Assembly (NCBI GenBank): GCA_902533695.1
Contig: CACAMV010000002.1
Span: 1 to 64,000 of the forward strand
DNA: 64,000 nt
Reading direction: 5' to 3'
Source: an uncultured SAR116 cluster alpha proteobacterium
Lineage (GTDB): Bacteria > Pseudomonadota > Alphaproteobacteria > Puniceispirillales > Marisalimonadaceae
Position 1 is the first letter of the stretch. Each line of letters opens with the position of its first letter. Positions 50,469 to 59,919 of the stretch are shown in pieces. The notes below the pieces were generated by a model. It had not been told where the DNA came from. It made no database searches and was given only the letters and a program-made list of their open reading frames with translations. The translations under genes and the position numbers were made by a program.

Positions 50469-50909
50469 TTACTCCCATTTAAAAATATATTTCTTTAGAT
50501 CATTTTTTTTAACCTTTTTTTCATTAATTATTCTGTTTCTGACACATTTTTTGTCATTTATCATTTTTTCAAAATTTCCATGAATTAAGTAATGCCATGA
50601 AGGTAAAGGTTTCCCCTCATAGATTAATCGATATGCGCATGATTGTGGCATCCACTTTAATTTATTAACATTTTTGTATGAAATTTTGATACAATCTTTC
50701 ACTATATTTTTTCTTTCCGAGTAATTTAAACATTTTGCATCTTTTGTACAAAGTAACTTACAAGAAATATTTGTATAAAATATCTCTAATGTGTCTTTAT
50801 CTTCAAGTTTGATCAAACAACATTTACCACATCTGTCACACAATGCTTCCCATTCTTCACTATTAAAATGGGTAAGTTTTTTATTTTTCCAAAAATCTTT
50901 TTTTAACAT
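50469..50909 (-). CDS. YcgN/UPF0260 family cysteine-cluster protein
   Basis: EEWEALCDRCGKCCLIKLED, MPQSCAYRLIYEGKPLPSWHYLIHG. Confidence 0.92.
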   Translation of the reverse strand: MLKKDFWKNKKLTHFNSEEWEALCDRCGKCCLIKLEDKDTLEIFYTNISCKLLCTKDAKCLNYSERKNIVKDCIKISYKNVNKLKWMPQSCAYRLIYEGKPLPSWHYLIHGNFEKMINDKKCVRNRIINEKKVKKNDLKKYIFKWE

Positions 50910-50938
50910 AATTTTAAATATTCATATATATATATGTA

Positions 50939-52729
50939 ATGCAAAATAAAATTCAAAATATAAATCTATGTATTGAGAAAACAAGTGTTAAATCAGTTTT
51001 GTATGATGACTTTTATTTTAATTCTTTAGATCCTATTGCTGAATCCGAATATGTATATTTAAAAGGAAATAATTTATTAAAACGATTTAAAAATTCTAAT
51101 AATTTTGTATTGACGGAGCTAGGGTTTGGTTCGGGATTAAATTTTTTATTAGTTTGGAATTTGTGGAAAAGTTTAAGAAAAAATAATTCTATTTTAAATT
51201 ACATAAGTTTTGAAAAAAATCCATTATCCAAACATCAGATGGAAAAAATTTTTAAAACATTAAATAAATTAGATCATCTATCTTCGATACTTATCGAAAA
51301 ATTACCATCATTACACTCAGGAGTTCATGAAATTGATTTTGATAAGGGTAGTGTTAGGCTCACTCTGATTTATGAAGAGTTTATTTTTTTAAAAAATTTT
51401 TCATTTTATTCAGATGCATGGTTTTTAGATGGTTTTTCACCATCTAAAAACAAAAGTGCATGGGATAAATCCATAATAAAAAAAATTTATAATAATACTA
51501 AAGTTAATGGAACATTTTCTACTTTTACAGCTTCAAGCGAAGTACAAACAAAACTTATTGAAAGTGGCTTTACAATAAACAAGAAAAATGGTTTTGGAAA
51601 AAAAAGGGAAATGTTGGTTGGAATCAAAAAAGAAAAAAAAAATATAAATTCTTTTTCCTCTAATAATTTTAAAAACATAATTGAGCCAGTAGCTATCATA
51701 GGTTCAGGTATTTCTGGGGCATCTGTTGCTTATTTTTTAAAAAGGAGAAATATTGATTGTTTTATTTTAGAAAAGAAAAAAGATTTCGCAAATGGAGCAA
51801 GTGGGAATAGAGTTGCTTTGCAATTACCCAGGCTTACTCTTGATAATTCTATTCAAGGTGTTTTTTCATTAGCAAGTTTTAATTTTTCAAGAAAATTATC
51901 TATTAATTTAAATTGTTCTCCTATGACTGATGGAGTAATAGTTTCTCCCTCAAGAGTTAGAGAAATCATGAAATTCAAAAAATTGATTAAATATAATTGG
52001 CCTAAGGATTTGTTTCATGAATACAATGGAAAATTTAAAATCGATAAAAATATCATTGCTCACAAGTTTCCAAGCTCCGGAATTGTAGATAATAAAAAAT
52101 TTATTAACGAATTATCTTTAAATGTTGAAAGAATAAATAATTTTGAAGTAAAAGAAATTTTGGACGAGAATAACAAAAAACTTTTAATCAGTAAAAATGG
52201 TAAATGTGTTAAAGCTAAAACAGTTATTTGGGCCAATGGGTTTGAAATGAAAGAGAGGTTGAAAAATAATTTGATTATTCCTGTTTCTGGCCAGGTTACT
52301 TATCTGAATGAAACAAATTTATCAAAAAAAATAAAATTAAATTTTAGCTATGGCAAATTTATTTCACAATCTTTTCATGGTGTTCATCAAATAGGTTCTA
52401 CTTTTGATAGAAAAAAATTTATTGCATCAAAGCTAAATGATTTTGAAAATTTAAGAAATTTACCTGATTATTTTTTTCAAATTTTTGAATTAACTTCTAA
52501 TATGGATTTCAAATCACGTTCAAGCATAAGAGCTTCAACTAAAAATCGACTCCCTTTTTTAGGCACTATTTTCGAAAATAATGAATATTTTCTTGGGGGC
52601 ATGGGATCTTGGGGATTTATTTATGCTCCTTTTTTAGCAGAAATACTGATAAAAAAAATCTTAAATGAACCAATCTTATTAGATGATAGAGTTCAAAACG
52701 CATTGAATATCCAAAATTATATTTCATAA
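50939..52729 (+). CDS. mnmC: Bifunctional tRNA (mnm5s2U34) methyltransferase/FAD-dependent oxidoreductase MnmC
   Basis: ELGFGSGLNFLLVW, AWFLDGFSPSKN, VAIIGSGISGASVAYFLKRR, GMGSWGFIYAPFLAEIL. Confidence 0.92.
   Translation: MQNKIQNINLCIEKTSVKSVLYDDFYFNSLDPIAESEYVYLKGNNLLKRFKNSNNFVLTELGFGSGLNFLLVWNLWKSLRKNNSILNYISFEKNPLSKHQMEKIFKTLNKLDHLSSILIEKLPSLHSGVHEIDFDKGSVRLTLIYEEFIFLKNFSFYSDAWFLDGFSPSKNKSAWDKSIIKKIYNNTKVNGTFSTFTASSEVQTKLIESGFTINKKNGFGKKREMLVGIKKEKKNINSFSSNNFKNIIEPVAIIGSGISGASVAYFLKRRNIDCFILEKKKDFANGASGNRVALQLPRLTLDNSIQGVFSLASFNFSRKLSINLNCSPMTDGVIVSPSRVREIMKFKKLIKYNWPKDLFHEYNGKFKIDKNIIAHKFPSSGIVDNKKFINELSLNVERINNFEVKEILDENNKKLLISKNGKCVKAKTVIWANGFEMKERLKNNLIIPVSGQVTYLNETNLSKKIKLNFSYGKFISQSFHGVHQIGSTFDRKKFIASKLNDFENLRNLPDYFFQIFELTSNMDFKSRSSIRASTKNRLPFLGTIFENNEYFLGGMGSWGFIYAPFLAEILIKKILNEPILLDDRVQNALNIQNYIS
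51421..51451. repeat. Perfect 13-bp inverted repeat, 5-nt loop, inside mnmC
   Basis: GTTTTTAGATGGT-TTTTC-ACCATCTAAAAAC. Confidence 0.9.
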
Positions 52730-52749
52730 ATCAAATAATTTTTAAAATT

Positions 52750-53580
52750 TTATTCTGCAGCGATTTTTTTTATTAATGAAAAATTAGTTAAAAGCTCTGA
52801 AAAGATAATTTGCAAATTTTTTAAATTATCTTTTAAGAAATAATTTTTTTCATCCATGTATAGTCGTTTATTAATTTCAATTTGTACTGTGTGTAAATTA
52901 TTATTTTTGTCTCCATAATTTCTAGTTATATATCCTCCTGAGAATGGATCATTCATTAAAACATTTAAACTTCTAGATTTGAAAAAATTATAAAAAAAGT
53001 CTTTTATTTCATTTGAACAACTTTTTCCATAATTATTTCCTATTATTATATCAACTGTTTTTTGATTATTATTTAGTAGTTTTGAGGGCATCGAATGTAG
53101 ATCGATCAACAAATAATAACCAAACAGAGATTTTAAGTTTTGGAGATTATTATTTAATATTTGATGATATGGATCATAAACTGTTTTAAGTAATTTAATT
53201 GCATATGATTTTGGCAATTTTGATTTAAAAATAAAGTTTTGATAACATTTTTTAGGAATCACTCCTAGCCCAGATCTTAACATTAAAGTATCCTCTGGAG
53301 GTTTAATTAAAATTTTATCATTAAACATTTTTTCATCAATTGCATTTCTTGATCTATTTAAATCAACAACTGCACGTGAACATTTTTGAATAATTATATC
53401 TGCAACATTAGATTTAACCTTATCCAAAATTTTATCACATTGAAAATCTTCCATTATCCTAAGTTTTTTTAGATCTATATTTTTATAAAGCAGAAATTCA
53501 TCTGGATAATTTTGTCCGGCATGAGGAACTGAAATCATAATTGCTGTTGATGGGTTTTTTCTTATAAATTTTGTTAACAT
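52750..53580 (-). CDS. N-formylglutamate amidohydrolase family protein
   Basis: MISVPHAGQNYPDEF, AVVDLNRSRNAID, LLIDLHSMPS. Confidence 0.88.
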   Translation of the reverse strand: MLTKFIRKNPSTAIMISVPHAGQNYPDEFLLYKNIDLKKLRIMEDFQCDKILDKVKSNVADIIIQKCSRAVVDLNRSRNAIDEKMFNDKILIKPPEDTLMLRSGLGVIPKKCYQNFIFKSKLPKSYAIKLLKTVYDPYHQILNNNLQNLKSLFGYYLLIDLHSMPSKLLNNNQKTVDIIIGNNYGKSCSNEIKDFFYNFFKSRSLNVLMNDPFSGGYITRNYGDKNNNLHTVQIEINKRLYMDEKNYFLKDNLKNLQIIFSELLTNFSLIKKIAAE

Positions 53581-53641
53581 TTTATTATTGGAAGTTTTAG
53601 ACTTTTGATTTAAGAATATTTTTAATATAACTTACATTTAT

Positions 53642-54073
53642 ATGAAAAAAAAACCAAATAAAAGAGAAGATTATCCTTTTTATTATTCTTTGAGTACTAG
53701 ATGGAGAGACAATGATGTCTATGGGCATATTAATAATGTTATTTATTATGAATATTTTGATACTGCAGTTAATAAATGGCTCATAGAAAATGATTTGCTA
53801 GATTTTAAATATGGAGATAAAATAGGTTATATAGTAAGTTCAGGTTGTGATTATTTTTCACCAATTTCACATCCTTCAGAAGTATTTGCTGGCATTAGGG
53901 TAGGAAAAATAGGAAATTCATCAGTCATTTATGAAATTGGATTATTTGCTGGAAAACATAATTTAGCTTCTGCTCAAGGTTTTTTCACTCATGTTTATGT
54001 AAATAGAAAAACTCAGAGACCAATCGCTTTATCAAATAATTTTAAAAACAAACTTACAGAATTATTAATCTAA
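53642..54073 (+). CDS. Acyl-CoA thioesterase (4HBT hotdog)
   Basis: STRWRDNDVYGHINNVIYYEYFDTAVNKWL. Confidence 0.9.
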   Translation: MKKKPNKREDYPFYYSLSTRWRDNDVYGHINNVIYYEYFDTAVNKWLIENDLLDFKYGDKIGYIVSSGCDYFSPISHPSEVFAGIRVGKIGNSSVIYEIGLFAGKHNLASAQGFFTHVYVNRKTQRPIALSNNFKNKLTELLI

Positions 54074-54077
54074 TTTT

Positions 54078-54446
54078 TTACTTCTCTATAATAATTTCAT
54101 CACCATCTCTTACTTCAGAGAAAAATTTTTTTTCAAAATCTGCTGTAGCCCAAATATTACATGGTGCAGCTAATCTTATTTCATCACCTTGTGAGATTGG
54201 AGTTGGTCCAAAACCAATTGCTATAGAAGATCCCTCTGTCCAAAAAGCAATTTCTCCTTTTTCGACAACACTTTTCGCATCCATCTCTTTTTGAATCGAT
54301 AAATTAGTGTTAAAATAAATTTCGTCTCCCCAAGTGTTTACTTTAGATTTAATCGGAACAGAGTCTAAGATTTTTTTTGCAGTTAGTGTATCTTTTAAAA
54401 TTAGATTAAGAATTTTCCCATTAATTTTTAATTTTAATATTTTCAT
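54078..54446 (-). CDS. Cyclophilin-like fold protein
   Basis: NTWGDEIYFNTNL, KGEIAFWTEGSSIAIGFGPTPIS, APCNIWATAD. Confidence 0.75.
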   Translation of the reverse strand: MKILKLKINGKILNLILKDTLTAKKILDSVPIKSKVNTWGDEIYFNTNLSIQKEMDAKSVVEKGEIAFWTEGSSIAIGFGPTPISQGDEIRLAAPCNIWATADFEKKFFSEVRDGDEIIIEK

Positions 54447-54534
54447 AATAATATATTTTAGATTAACATTTTATAATAATAAGATCAGAAGTTTTTTTAA
54501 GCAATTTAATTAAATTTTTTAAGAAAATTTTATT

Positions 54535-54630
54535 TTAAAAATAGAAGCATTGGTGAATTGGATTACCAATGCTTCCTAGAGTGATGATCTAAAACGAAGG
54601 AGGAAATCGCTTTATTCATAATTAACAATT
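54535..54630 (-). ncRNA. Candidate minus-strand small RNA or attenuator with anti-SD motif and intrinsic terminator (boundaries approximate)
   Basis: Minus strand: ...GCGATTTCCTCCTTCG... followed by GAAGCATTGGT-AATTCAATCC-like loop-ACCAATGCTTC-TATTTTT. No listed ORF here. Confidence 0.4.
54544..54575 (-). terminator. Intrinsic terminator-like hairpin
   Basis: Perfect 11-bp arms (54544-54554 / 54565-54575), followed on the minus strand by TATTTTT. Confidence 0.6.
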
Positions 54631-54632
54631 AA

Positions 54633-54646
54633 AATGTGATCACATT
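54633..54646. promoter_or_regulatory. 14-bp perfect palindrome, possible regulator site
   Basis: AATGTGATCACATT. Confidence 0.35.
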
Positions 54647-54764
54647 AGGACAGAATATGGTCAAAATATGACGATACATCATTGAAAATAAACATAGGAT
54701 AGATATATTTAATTAAGTAATATCGTTAGATAAAGATTAGTTTTTTGGATTTTCTAATAAAAAA

Positions 54765-54839
54765 GGGACTATAGCTCAGTGGTAGAGCACTACGTTGACA
54801 TCGTAGGGGTCGCTAGTTCGAACCTAGCTAGTCCCACCA
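54765..54839 (+). tRNA. tRNA-Val(GAC), CCA encoded
   Basis: GGGACTA/TAGTCCC acceptor, anticodon arm CTACG-TTGACAT-CGTAG, GTTCGAACC T-arm, CCA. Confidence 0.95.
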
Positions 54840-54909
54840 TATATTTCAATGACTTAACAGTAATTCATCTTTTTTTTATTTATTATTGAGGGCGTTGTGT
54901 TACCATCAT

Positions 54910-55401
54910 ATGGTGATTCGATCTATATTTAGTATTTTAACTTTAGTTTTAGTTTTGTTCCCGATGAGTAATTCCTCAGGTAATGAATATCGTGGAACAA
55001 TCATTGATGCTCATACCCAATGGGGATGTGAATTTTCACCAGAAGTTGTATTAAATGCAATAGAGCAAGAGAGTGTAGCTCACACACTTCTATCATATCG
55101 TTGCAACAAAAAAGGGGATGATCCTCTTCAGAGTCATGCCAAACTTATAGAACTCGTTGAAAAGTTGGGTGATCGTGCAAGCATGCTGATTTCAATGAAA
55201 TACAAAAACCGTGACCTAATCAAAACTTTAGAAGTAACAGATGAAGCATATTTTGAAAAAGTATCGGCTATAGTGAAATCATTGTTCAGCATGCCCCTGC
55301 ATGACAATGAGAATCTAATTCTCACAAAAGCAAGGACTAACACCTTAGAAAGTAAGAAAATAGTTCAGGCAATACAATTTATTTCTACAAAGAAGGATTA
55401 A
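54910..55401 (+). CDS. Secreted short amidohydrolase-like protein (possibly truncated)
   Basis: Signal peptide MVIRSIFSILTLVLVLFPMSNSSG then GTIIDAHTQWGCEFSPEVV...; ends after ~160 aa. ATG at 54910 preferred over TTG at 54886. Confidence 0.5.
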   Translation: MVIRSIFSILTLVLVLFPMSNSSGNEYRGTIIDAHTQWGCEFSPEVVLNAIEQESVAHTLLSYRCNKKGDDPLQSHAKLIELVEKLGDRASMLISMKYKNRDLIKTLEVTDEAYFEKVSAIVKSLFSMPLHDNENLILTKARTNTLESKKIVQAIQFISTKKD

Positions 55402-55405
55402 AATT

Positions 55406-55768
55406 ATGTCAAAATTATTGTTACATATTCATAGCGGTCCAGATCTTAAAAATAAAGCAACATTAGGATTACTTGTAGCGGTTCAAGCCATTAAAAAAGG
55501 AAAAGATGTAACTATTTTTTTAGCTGCTGATGGTGTCCATCTTTTAAATTGTAACTCATTTGGTGAAGTTGTTGGTCAAGGTACTGGAGATTTGAAAGAG
55601 CACTTAGATTTTTTAAAAAATTCAAAAACAAAAATATTTGTTTCAGGAATGTCAGCTAAAGCAAGAGGTTATGATGTTAATTTATTGCAAGGATATAATG
55701 CTGAATTTGCTATGCCAGATATATTGATTGATTTGTCATTGTCGTCTGAAAGTGTACTTTGTTATTAA
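55406..55768 (+). CDS. DsrE/DsrF-like family protein
   Basis: HIHSGPDLKNKATLGLLVAVQAIKKGKDVTIFLAADGVHLL. Confidence 0.85.
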   Translation: MSKLLLHIHSGPDLKNKATLGLLVAVQAIKKGKDVTIFLAADGVHLLNCNSFGEVVGQGTGDLKEHLDFLKNSKTKIFVSGMSAKARGYDVNLLQGYNAEFAMPDILIDLSLSSESVLCY

Positions 55769-55827
55769 ATTGGCATTGTCTCTAAAAGAAAAATTCAACT
55801 GTTAATTATTTGATCTAATATATTTTA

Positions 55828-56058
55828 ATGAAATTCAGATATTATTTTTTAATTATTTTTCTTACTTTTATTTGTAATAGTAGTTTTTCTGATGAAAAGA
55901 AAGATTTTCAAAATTACGAAGATCATAAAAGTCAACTAATCAAAAAAAAATTGTTAACAAATTCTTTTTCAAAATGTGAAGAGTATGAAAATAATTCTTC
56001 TGTTGAGCTATTTCTAAATTGTAAGAAAAATAATAATAAAACAAAAAACAAAAAATAA
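55828..56058 (+). CDS. Small secreted hypothetical protein
   Basis: N-terminal hydrophobic signal MKFRYYFLIIFLTFICNSSFS, then charged 55 aa. Confidence 0.45.
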   Translation: MKFRYYFLIIFLTFICNSSFSDEKKDFQNYEDHKSQLIKKKLLTNSFSKCEEYENNSSVELFLNCKKNNNKTKNKK

Positions 56059-56155
56059 ATTATATCAGTTTGAAAATTTAGTAATTTTGAATTTATAAAA
56101 TTGACACGGAATTAACTGAGAACCATAATTGGAAATAATTTATTGGAAAGATAAG

Positions 56156-57034
56156 ATGAAACCAGCTTCATTTGAATATGTTAGACCTAATACACTTAAA
56201 GTTGCTTGCTCATATCTTTCGTCAAATCCGAATGCTTTGATTTTAGCTGGAGGTCAATCCTTAATTCCAATGTTATCGATGCGTCTTGCTCGTCCGTCTT
56301 TACTAGTTGATATAGCGCATATCAAAGGATTAGATAATATAAAAGATAAAGGAGATTCGATAGTCATTGGTCCAATGGTTAGACAGGCCGATGCGTTAAA
56401 AAATAAATTGATAAATAAACATTTACCTTTATTAACTAAAGGATTAATTAATGTAGGACATCCGCCAACCCGATCAAGGGGTACTATAGGCGGTTCAATA
56501 GCTCAAGCAGATCCATCATCTGAAATAGCTCTAGTGGCGGTCACTTTAGGGGCAAACATAAAAGTTTATTCTAATTCTGAAGAATTGGATTTTTTAGCAA
56601 GTGATTTTTTTTTAGGTCCTATGATGACTGCTATTCCTAATTCTGGATGTATAGTTGAGATAAGTTTTCCTAAGTCATCTTCTACAAAATTTGGTACTGG
56701 TTTTAATGAAACATCTTCAAGAAAAAGTGACTATGCTTTAGCCTCTGCATCAGCTTATGTGGATTGCAAAGATGATGGTGAAATAGATAATATTAAATTA
56801 GGAATAGGGAGTGTAGGAGACTTTCCACAACTTATCGAGATAAAGGGACATTGGGATGGAAAACAAAATAAGGAAAGTATTACAAATGCTATTCTAGAAT
56901 CGGTTAGAGAAGTAGATTTTGTTTCAGACTTTCATGCAAGTTCAGAATATAGAAAAAGAGCTGTAATTGAGTTAGTGTATCGATCTTTTCTTGAAGCACT
57001 TGGTGAAATTGGTTTAAAAAAAAATGAAAATTGA
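56156..57034 (+). CDS. FAD-binding medium subunit of second Mo hydroxylase
   Basis: ALILAGGQSLIPMLSMRLARPSLLVDI, RGTIGGSIAQADPSSEIALVAVTLG; ATG 56156 preferred. Confidence 0.93.
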   Translation: MKPASFEYVRPNTLKVACSYLSSNPNALILAGGQSLIPMLSMRLARPSLLVDIAHIKGLDNIKDKGDSIVIGPMVRQADALKNKLINKHLPLLTKGLINVGHPPTRSRGTIGGSIAQADPSSEIALVAVTLGANIKVYSNSEELDFLASDFFLGPMMTAIPNSGCIVEISFPKSSSTKFGTGFNETSSRKSDYALASASAYVDCKDDGEIDNIKLGIGSVGDFPQLIEIKGHWDGKQNKESITNAILESVREVDFVSDFHASSEYRKRAVIELVYRSFLEALGEIGLKKNEN

Positions 57035-57512
57035 ACTTAACATAAATAATTCAATCGAAGTTTGTGATGTTGAGCCAAGGTTAACACTATTAGATTTTAT
57101 TAGAGATGAAATGAAACTTAAGGGAACTCATGCAGGATGTGAGCACGGAGTTTGTGGCGCATGTACTATTTTATTAAATGGTGAAGCTATAAGATCTTGC
57201 ATGGTATTAGCAGTACAAGCTGTTGGTGATAAAATAATAACTATAGAAGGTATTAATAGTAGTGAAAAACAAGCTGGAGAATTAAGCATAATACAAGATG
57301 CATTCTGTGAAGCTCATGGATTACAATGTGGTTTTTGTACTCCAGGCATGGTAATATCAGCAGAAGTTCTTTTAAGAAAAAACTCAAATCCCACTCGAGA
57401 AGAAGTTAGAGAAGCAATATCAGGAAATATATGCCGGTGCACTGGATATGTTCAGATTGTAGATGCTATAATGCTGGCGGCAGATAGGTTGGCTGGAAGC
57501 AATAGAAATTAA
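57024..57512 (+). CDS. (2Fe-2S)-binding small subunit of second Mo hydroxylase
   Basis: CEHGVCGACTILLNG; CGFCTPGM...GNICRCTGY. Confidence 0.95.
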   Translation: MKIELNINNSIEVCDVEPRLTLLDFIRDEMKLKGTHAGCEHGVCGACTILLNGEAIRSCMVLAVQAVGDKIITIEGINSSEKQAGELSIIQDAFCEAHGLQCGFCTPGMVISAEVLLRKNSNPTREEVREAISGNICRCTGYVQIVDAIMLAADRLAGSNRN

Positions 57513-57533
57513 AGAATGAAAATAAAGTAAAAA

Positions 57534-59912
57534 ATGAAAAAGAAAAATTATTATTTTATAACTAAAAACAGACGACCAACTGAAGACAGGAGGTTTGTAA
57601 CTGGTCAGGGTAATTTTGTTGCTGATATAGATCGTCCTAATATGCTACATGTAGCTGTTTTATCTTGTCATGAGCCATCAGCATCCATAGACAAAATTGA
57701 TTTTAGTCCTGCTTTAAAAATAAAAGGAGTAGTTGACGTTATTACCGGAAAAGAAATAGCTAATGCAACTAGGCCATTAATGAATGGTCTTGATACCCCA
57801 AATGTTAAAAGATATTCGTTAGCCTTTGAACAAGTGCGATATGCCGGAGAATGGGTTTGTGCAATTGTAGCTAAAAGCAGAGCTATAGCAGAAGATGCAG
57901 CAGAAAAAATTTCTTTAAAAACGACCTCTCTAAAATTTGTACTTGATTCTGAAGAAGCACTCTTACCTAACAGTCCAAAAGTTCATAAAAAACATGGAAG
58001 TAATATTCTATTAGAAAAAAAGTTTGTTTGGGGAAATGTAATTCAAGATTTTAAAAAAAGTGATCATCAAATTTCATATAAAGTTAACTGGGGAAGAAAT
58101 TCCACTGTACCTGTAGAAACTTTTGGTGTTGTTGCTGAATGGAACGCGTGGAAAAATATTCTTGATGTGTGGGCGTCTATTCAAATGCCAAAATTTTCTG
58201 ATCATATTGCTTTTGTTCTAGGTTTAAGAGTAAATCAAGTACGTGTTCATTATGATGTTGATGTAGGTGGAAGTTATGGCGTTAAAAGAGGAATAAAGCA
58301 TACCATTCTTGCGTCTTATATATCTAGAAAACTTCACCGACCTATAAGATTAATAGAGGATAGACTAGAAAATATGAGAGCTGGAGATGCACATGGGCCT
58401 GAGCGTAAGTTTGATGTTTCAATGGCTTTTGATAATGATGGAAAGATACGTTCTATGAAAATGAGGGCACTTGATAATGCAGGTGCATATGCAGGTAGAG
58501 CACCATTTCAACTTGGTAAACCAATAGGGGCAATTGTTGGACCTTACACAATATCATCTGTAGAATATACAGCTTTATCAGTGACAACAAATAAAGCTGT
58601 ACAGGAGGCAGTAAGAGGTTTTGGTCAAGCACCTACGAATTATGCATTGGAAACGGGCATTGATAAAATAGCAAATTTTTTAAATATTGATAGAATGAAA
58701 TTAAGACAAAAAAACCTTATTAAATCTGATCAATTTCCATACATTATCCCCAGTGGGAGTGAATATGATAGTGGTAATTATCAGGCGGTAATTAAAAAGG
58801 TTTTTGCAACTAAAGATTATAATGAATTGATAAAAGAACGTGACTCATTAAGAAATAAGGGATTTATGGCTGGAATCGGAATTGCAGCATGTCTTGAACC
58901 TAGCGGAGGTAATTCATCTTTTGAACCATTATTAAATTCTAAAAACAATACGACGACTTGGATGGAGTCTTGTCAGTTAAATGTTGATGCTTTTGGAACA
59001 GTAACAGCTAGGATACATACAACTTCATCTGGTCAAGGACATGAGTCATTAGTATCAACTATTGTTGGAGAAATGTTAGAGATAAATCCAGATGAAATTT
59101 GTATTGCAAGACCTAATTCCATTGAATCTTTGCCAGGAAATTCTCCTGTTGGAAGTCGTATGGCCATAATGCTAGGAGGAGCGGCTGCAAGGGCAGCAAC
59201 TAAATTAAAAGACAAAATATTATTAATATCTGCTCATAATCTAGGATTTAAAAAATCAAAATTGATTTACAAAAAGGGAAATGTTTTTGCTCCAGATGGA
59301 TCTTCATTGAGCTGGAATGAAATTGTTGAATTGTGTCACCGTCGCATTGATCAACTTCCTGAAGGAATGGATCCAGGGCTGGCAAGTTTTGATATTATGC
59401 AGGTTCCTACTGGAGGTAAATTACCTGTGAATGATAAAGTCCATATGTATCCATGTTATTCATTTGAATTTCACTTGGTTTTATTGTCTTTTGATCCAAT
59501 TATTTGTAAACCAAATATTAGATCCTATACGGTAGGTCATGACTGTGGAACTGTCATAAATCCTTCAATTGTCAGTGGCATGACATATGGTGGAATTGCT
59601 CATGGAATTGGTGCAGCGTTATTAGAAGAGTTTGCTTATGATGAAAATGGACAATTAATGACACAGAGTTTTCTTGATTATTTAATGCCTTCTTCTCATG
59701 AGGTTCCTGAAATTAAAATTGTAAAGCACTCCACACCGTCTCCTCATACGTTTTTTGGTCAGAAAGGTTCAGGAGAGAGTGGTTACCTTGGTGCACCTGC
59801 TGCAATTTCTAGTGCTATCAATGATGCTTTGTCACCAATAAACATTTCATTTTTATCTTTACCTATTAGAATGAGTCTAATAAGTGATGCTATTGATAAT
59901 CAAAATAAATGA
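57534..59912 (+). CDS. Molybdopterin-binding large subunit of second Mo hydroxylase
   Basis: EDRRFVTGQGNFVADIDRP, VRGFGQAPTNYALETGIDKIA, GQKGSGESGYLGAPAAISSAINDAL. Confidence 0.93.
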   Translation: MKKKNYYFITKNRRPTEDRRFVTGQGNFVADIDRPNMLHVAVLSCHEPSASIDKIDFSPALKIKGVVDVITGKEIANATRPLMNGLDTPNVKRYSLAFEQVRYAGEWVCAIVAKSRAIAEDAAEKISLKTTSLKFVLDSEEALLPNSPKVHKKHGSNILLEKKFVWGNVIQDFKKSDHQISYKVNWGRNSTVPVETFGVVAEWNAWKNILDVWASIQMPKFSDHIAFVLGLRVNQVRVHYDVDVGGSYGVKRGIKHTILASYISRKLHRPIRLIEDRLENMRAGDAHGPERKFDVSMAFDNDGKIRSMKMRALDNAGAYAGRAPFQLGKPIGAIVGPYTISSVEYTALSVTTNKAVQEAVRGFGQAPTNYALETGIDKIANFLNIDRMKLRQKNLIKSDQFPYIIPSGSEYDSGNYQAVIKKVFATKDYNELIKERDSLRNKGFMAGIGIAACLEPSGGNSSFEPLLNSKNNTTTWMESCQLNVDAFGTVTARIHTTSSGQGHESLVSTIVGEMLEINPDEICIARPNSIESLPGNSPVGSRMAIMLGGAAARAATKLKDKILLISAHNLGFKKSKLIYKKGNVFAPDGSSLSWNEIVELCHRRIDQLPEGMDPGLASFDIMQVPTGGKLPVNDKVHMYPCYSFEFHLVLLSFDPIICKPNIRSYTVGHDCGTVINPSIVSGMTYGGIAHGIGAALLEEFAYDENGQLMTQSFLDYLMPSSHEVPEIKIVKHSTPSPHTFFGQKGSGESGYLGAPAAISSAINDALSPINISFLSLPIRMSLISDAIDNQNK

Positions 59913-59919
59913 TTGATTT

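Noticed and set aside
50923-50936. CATATATATATATG palindrome between YcgN and mnmC
   Set aside because: Simple AT alternation in a divergent promoter region; low information.
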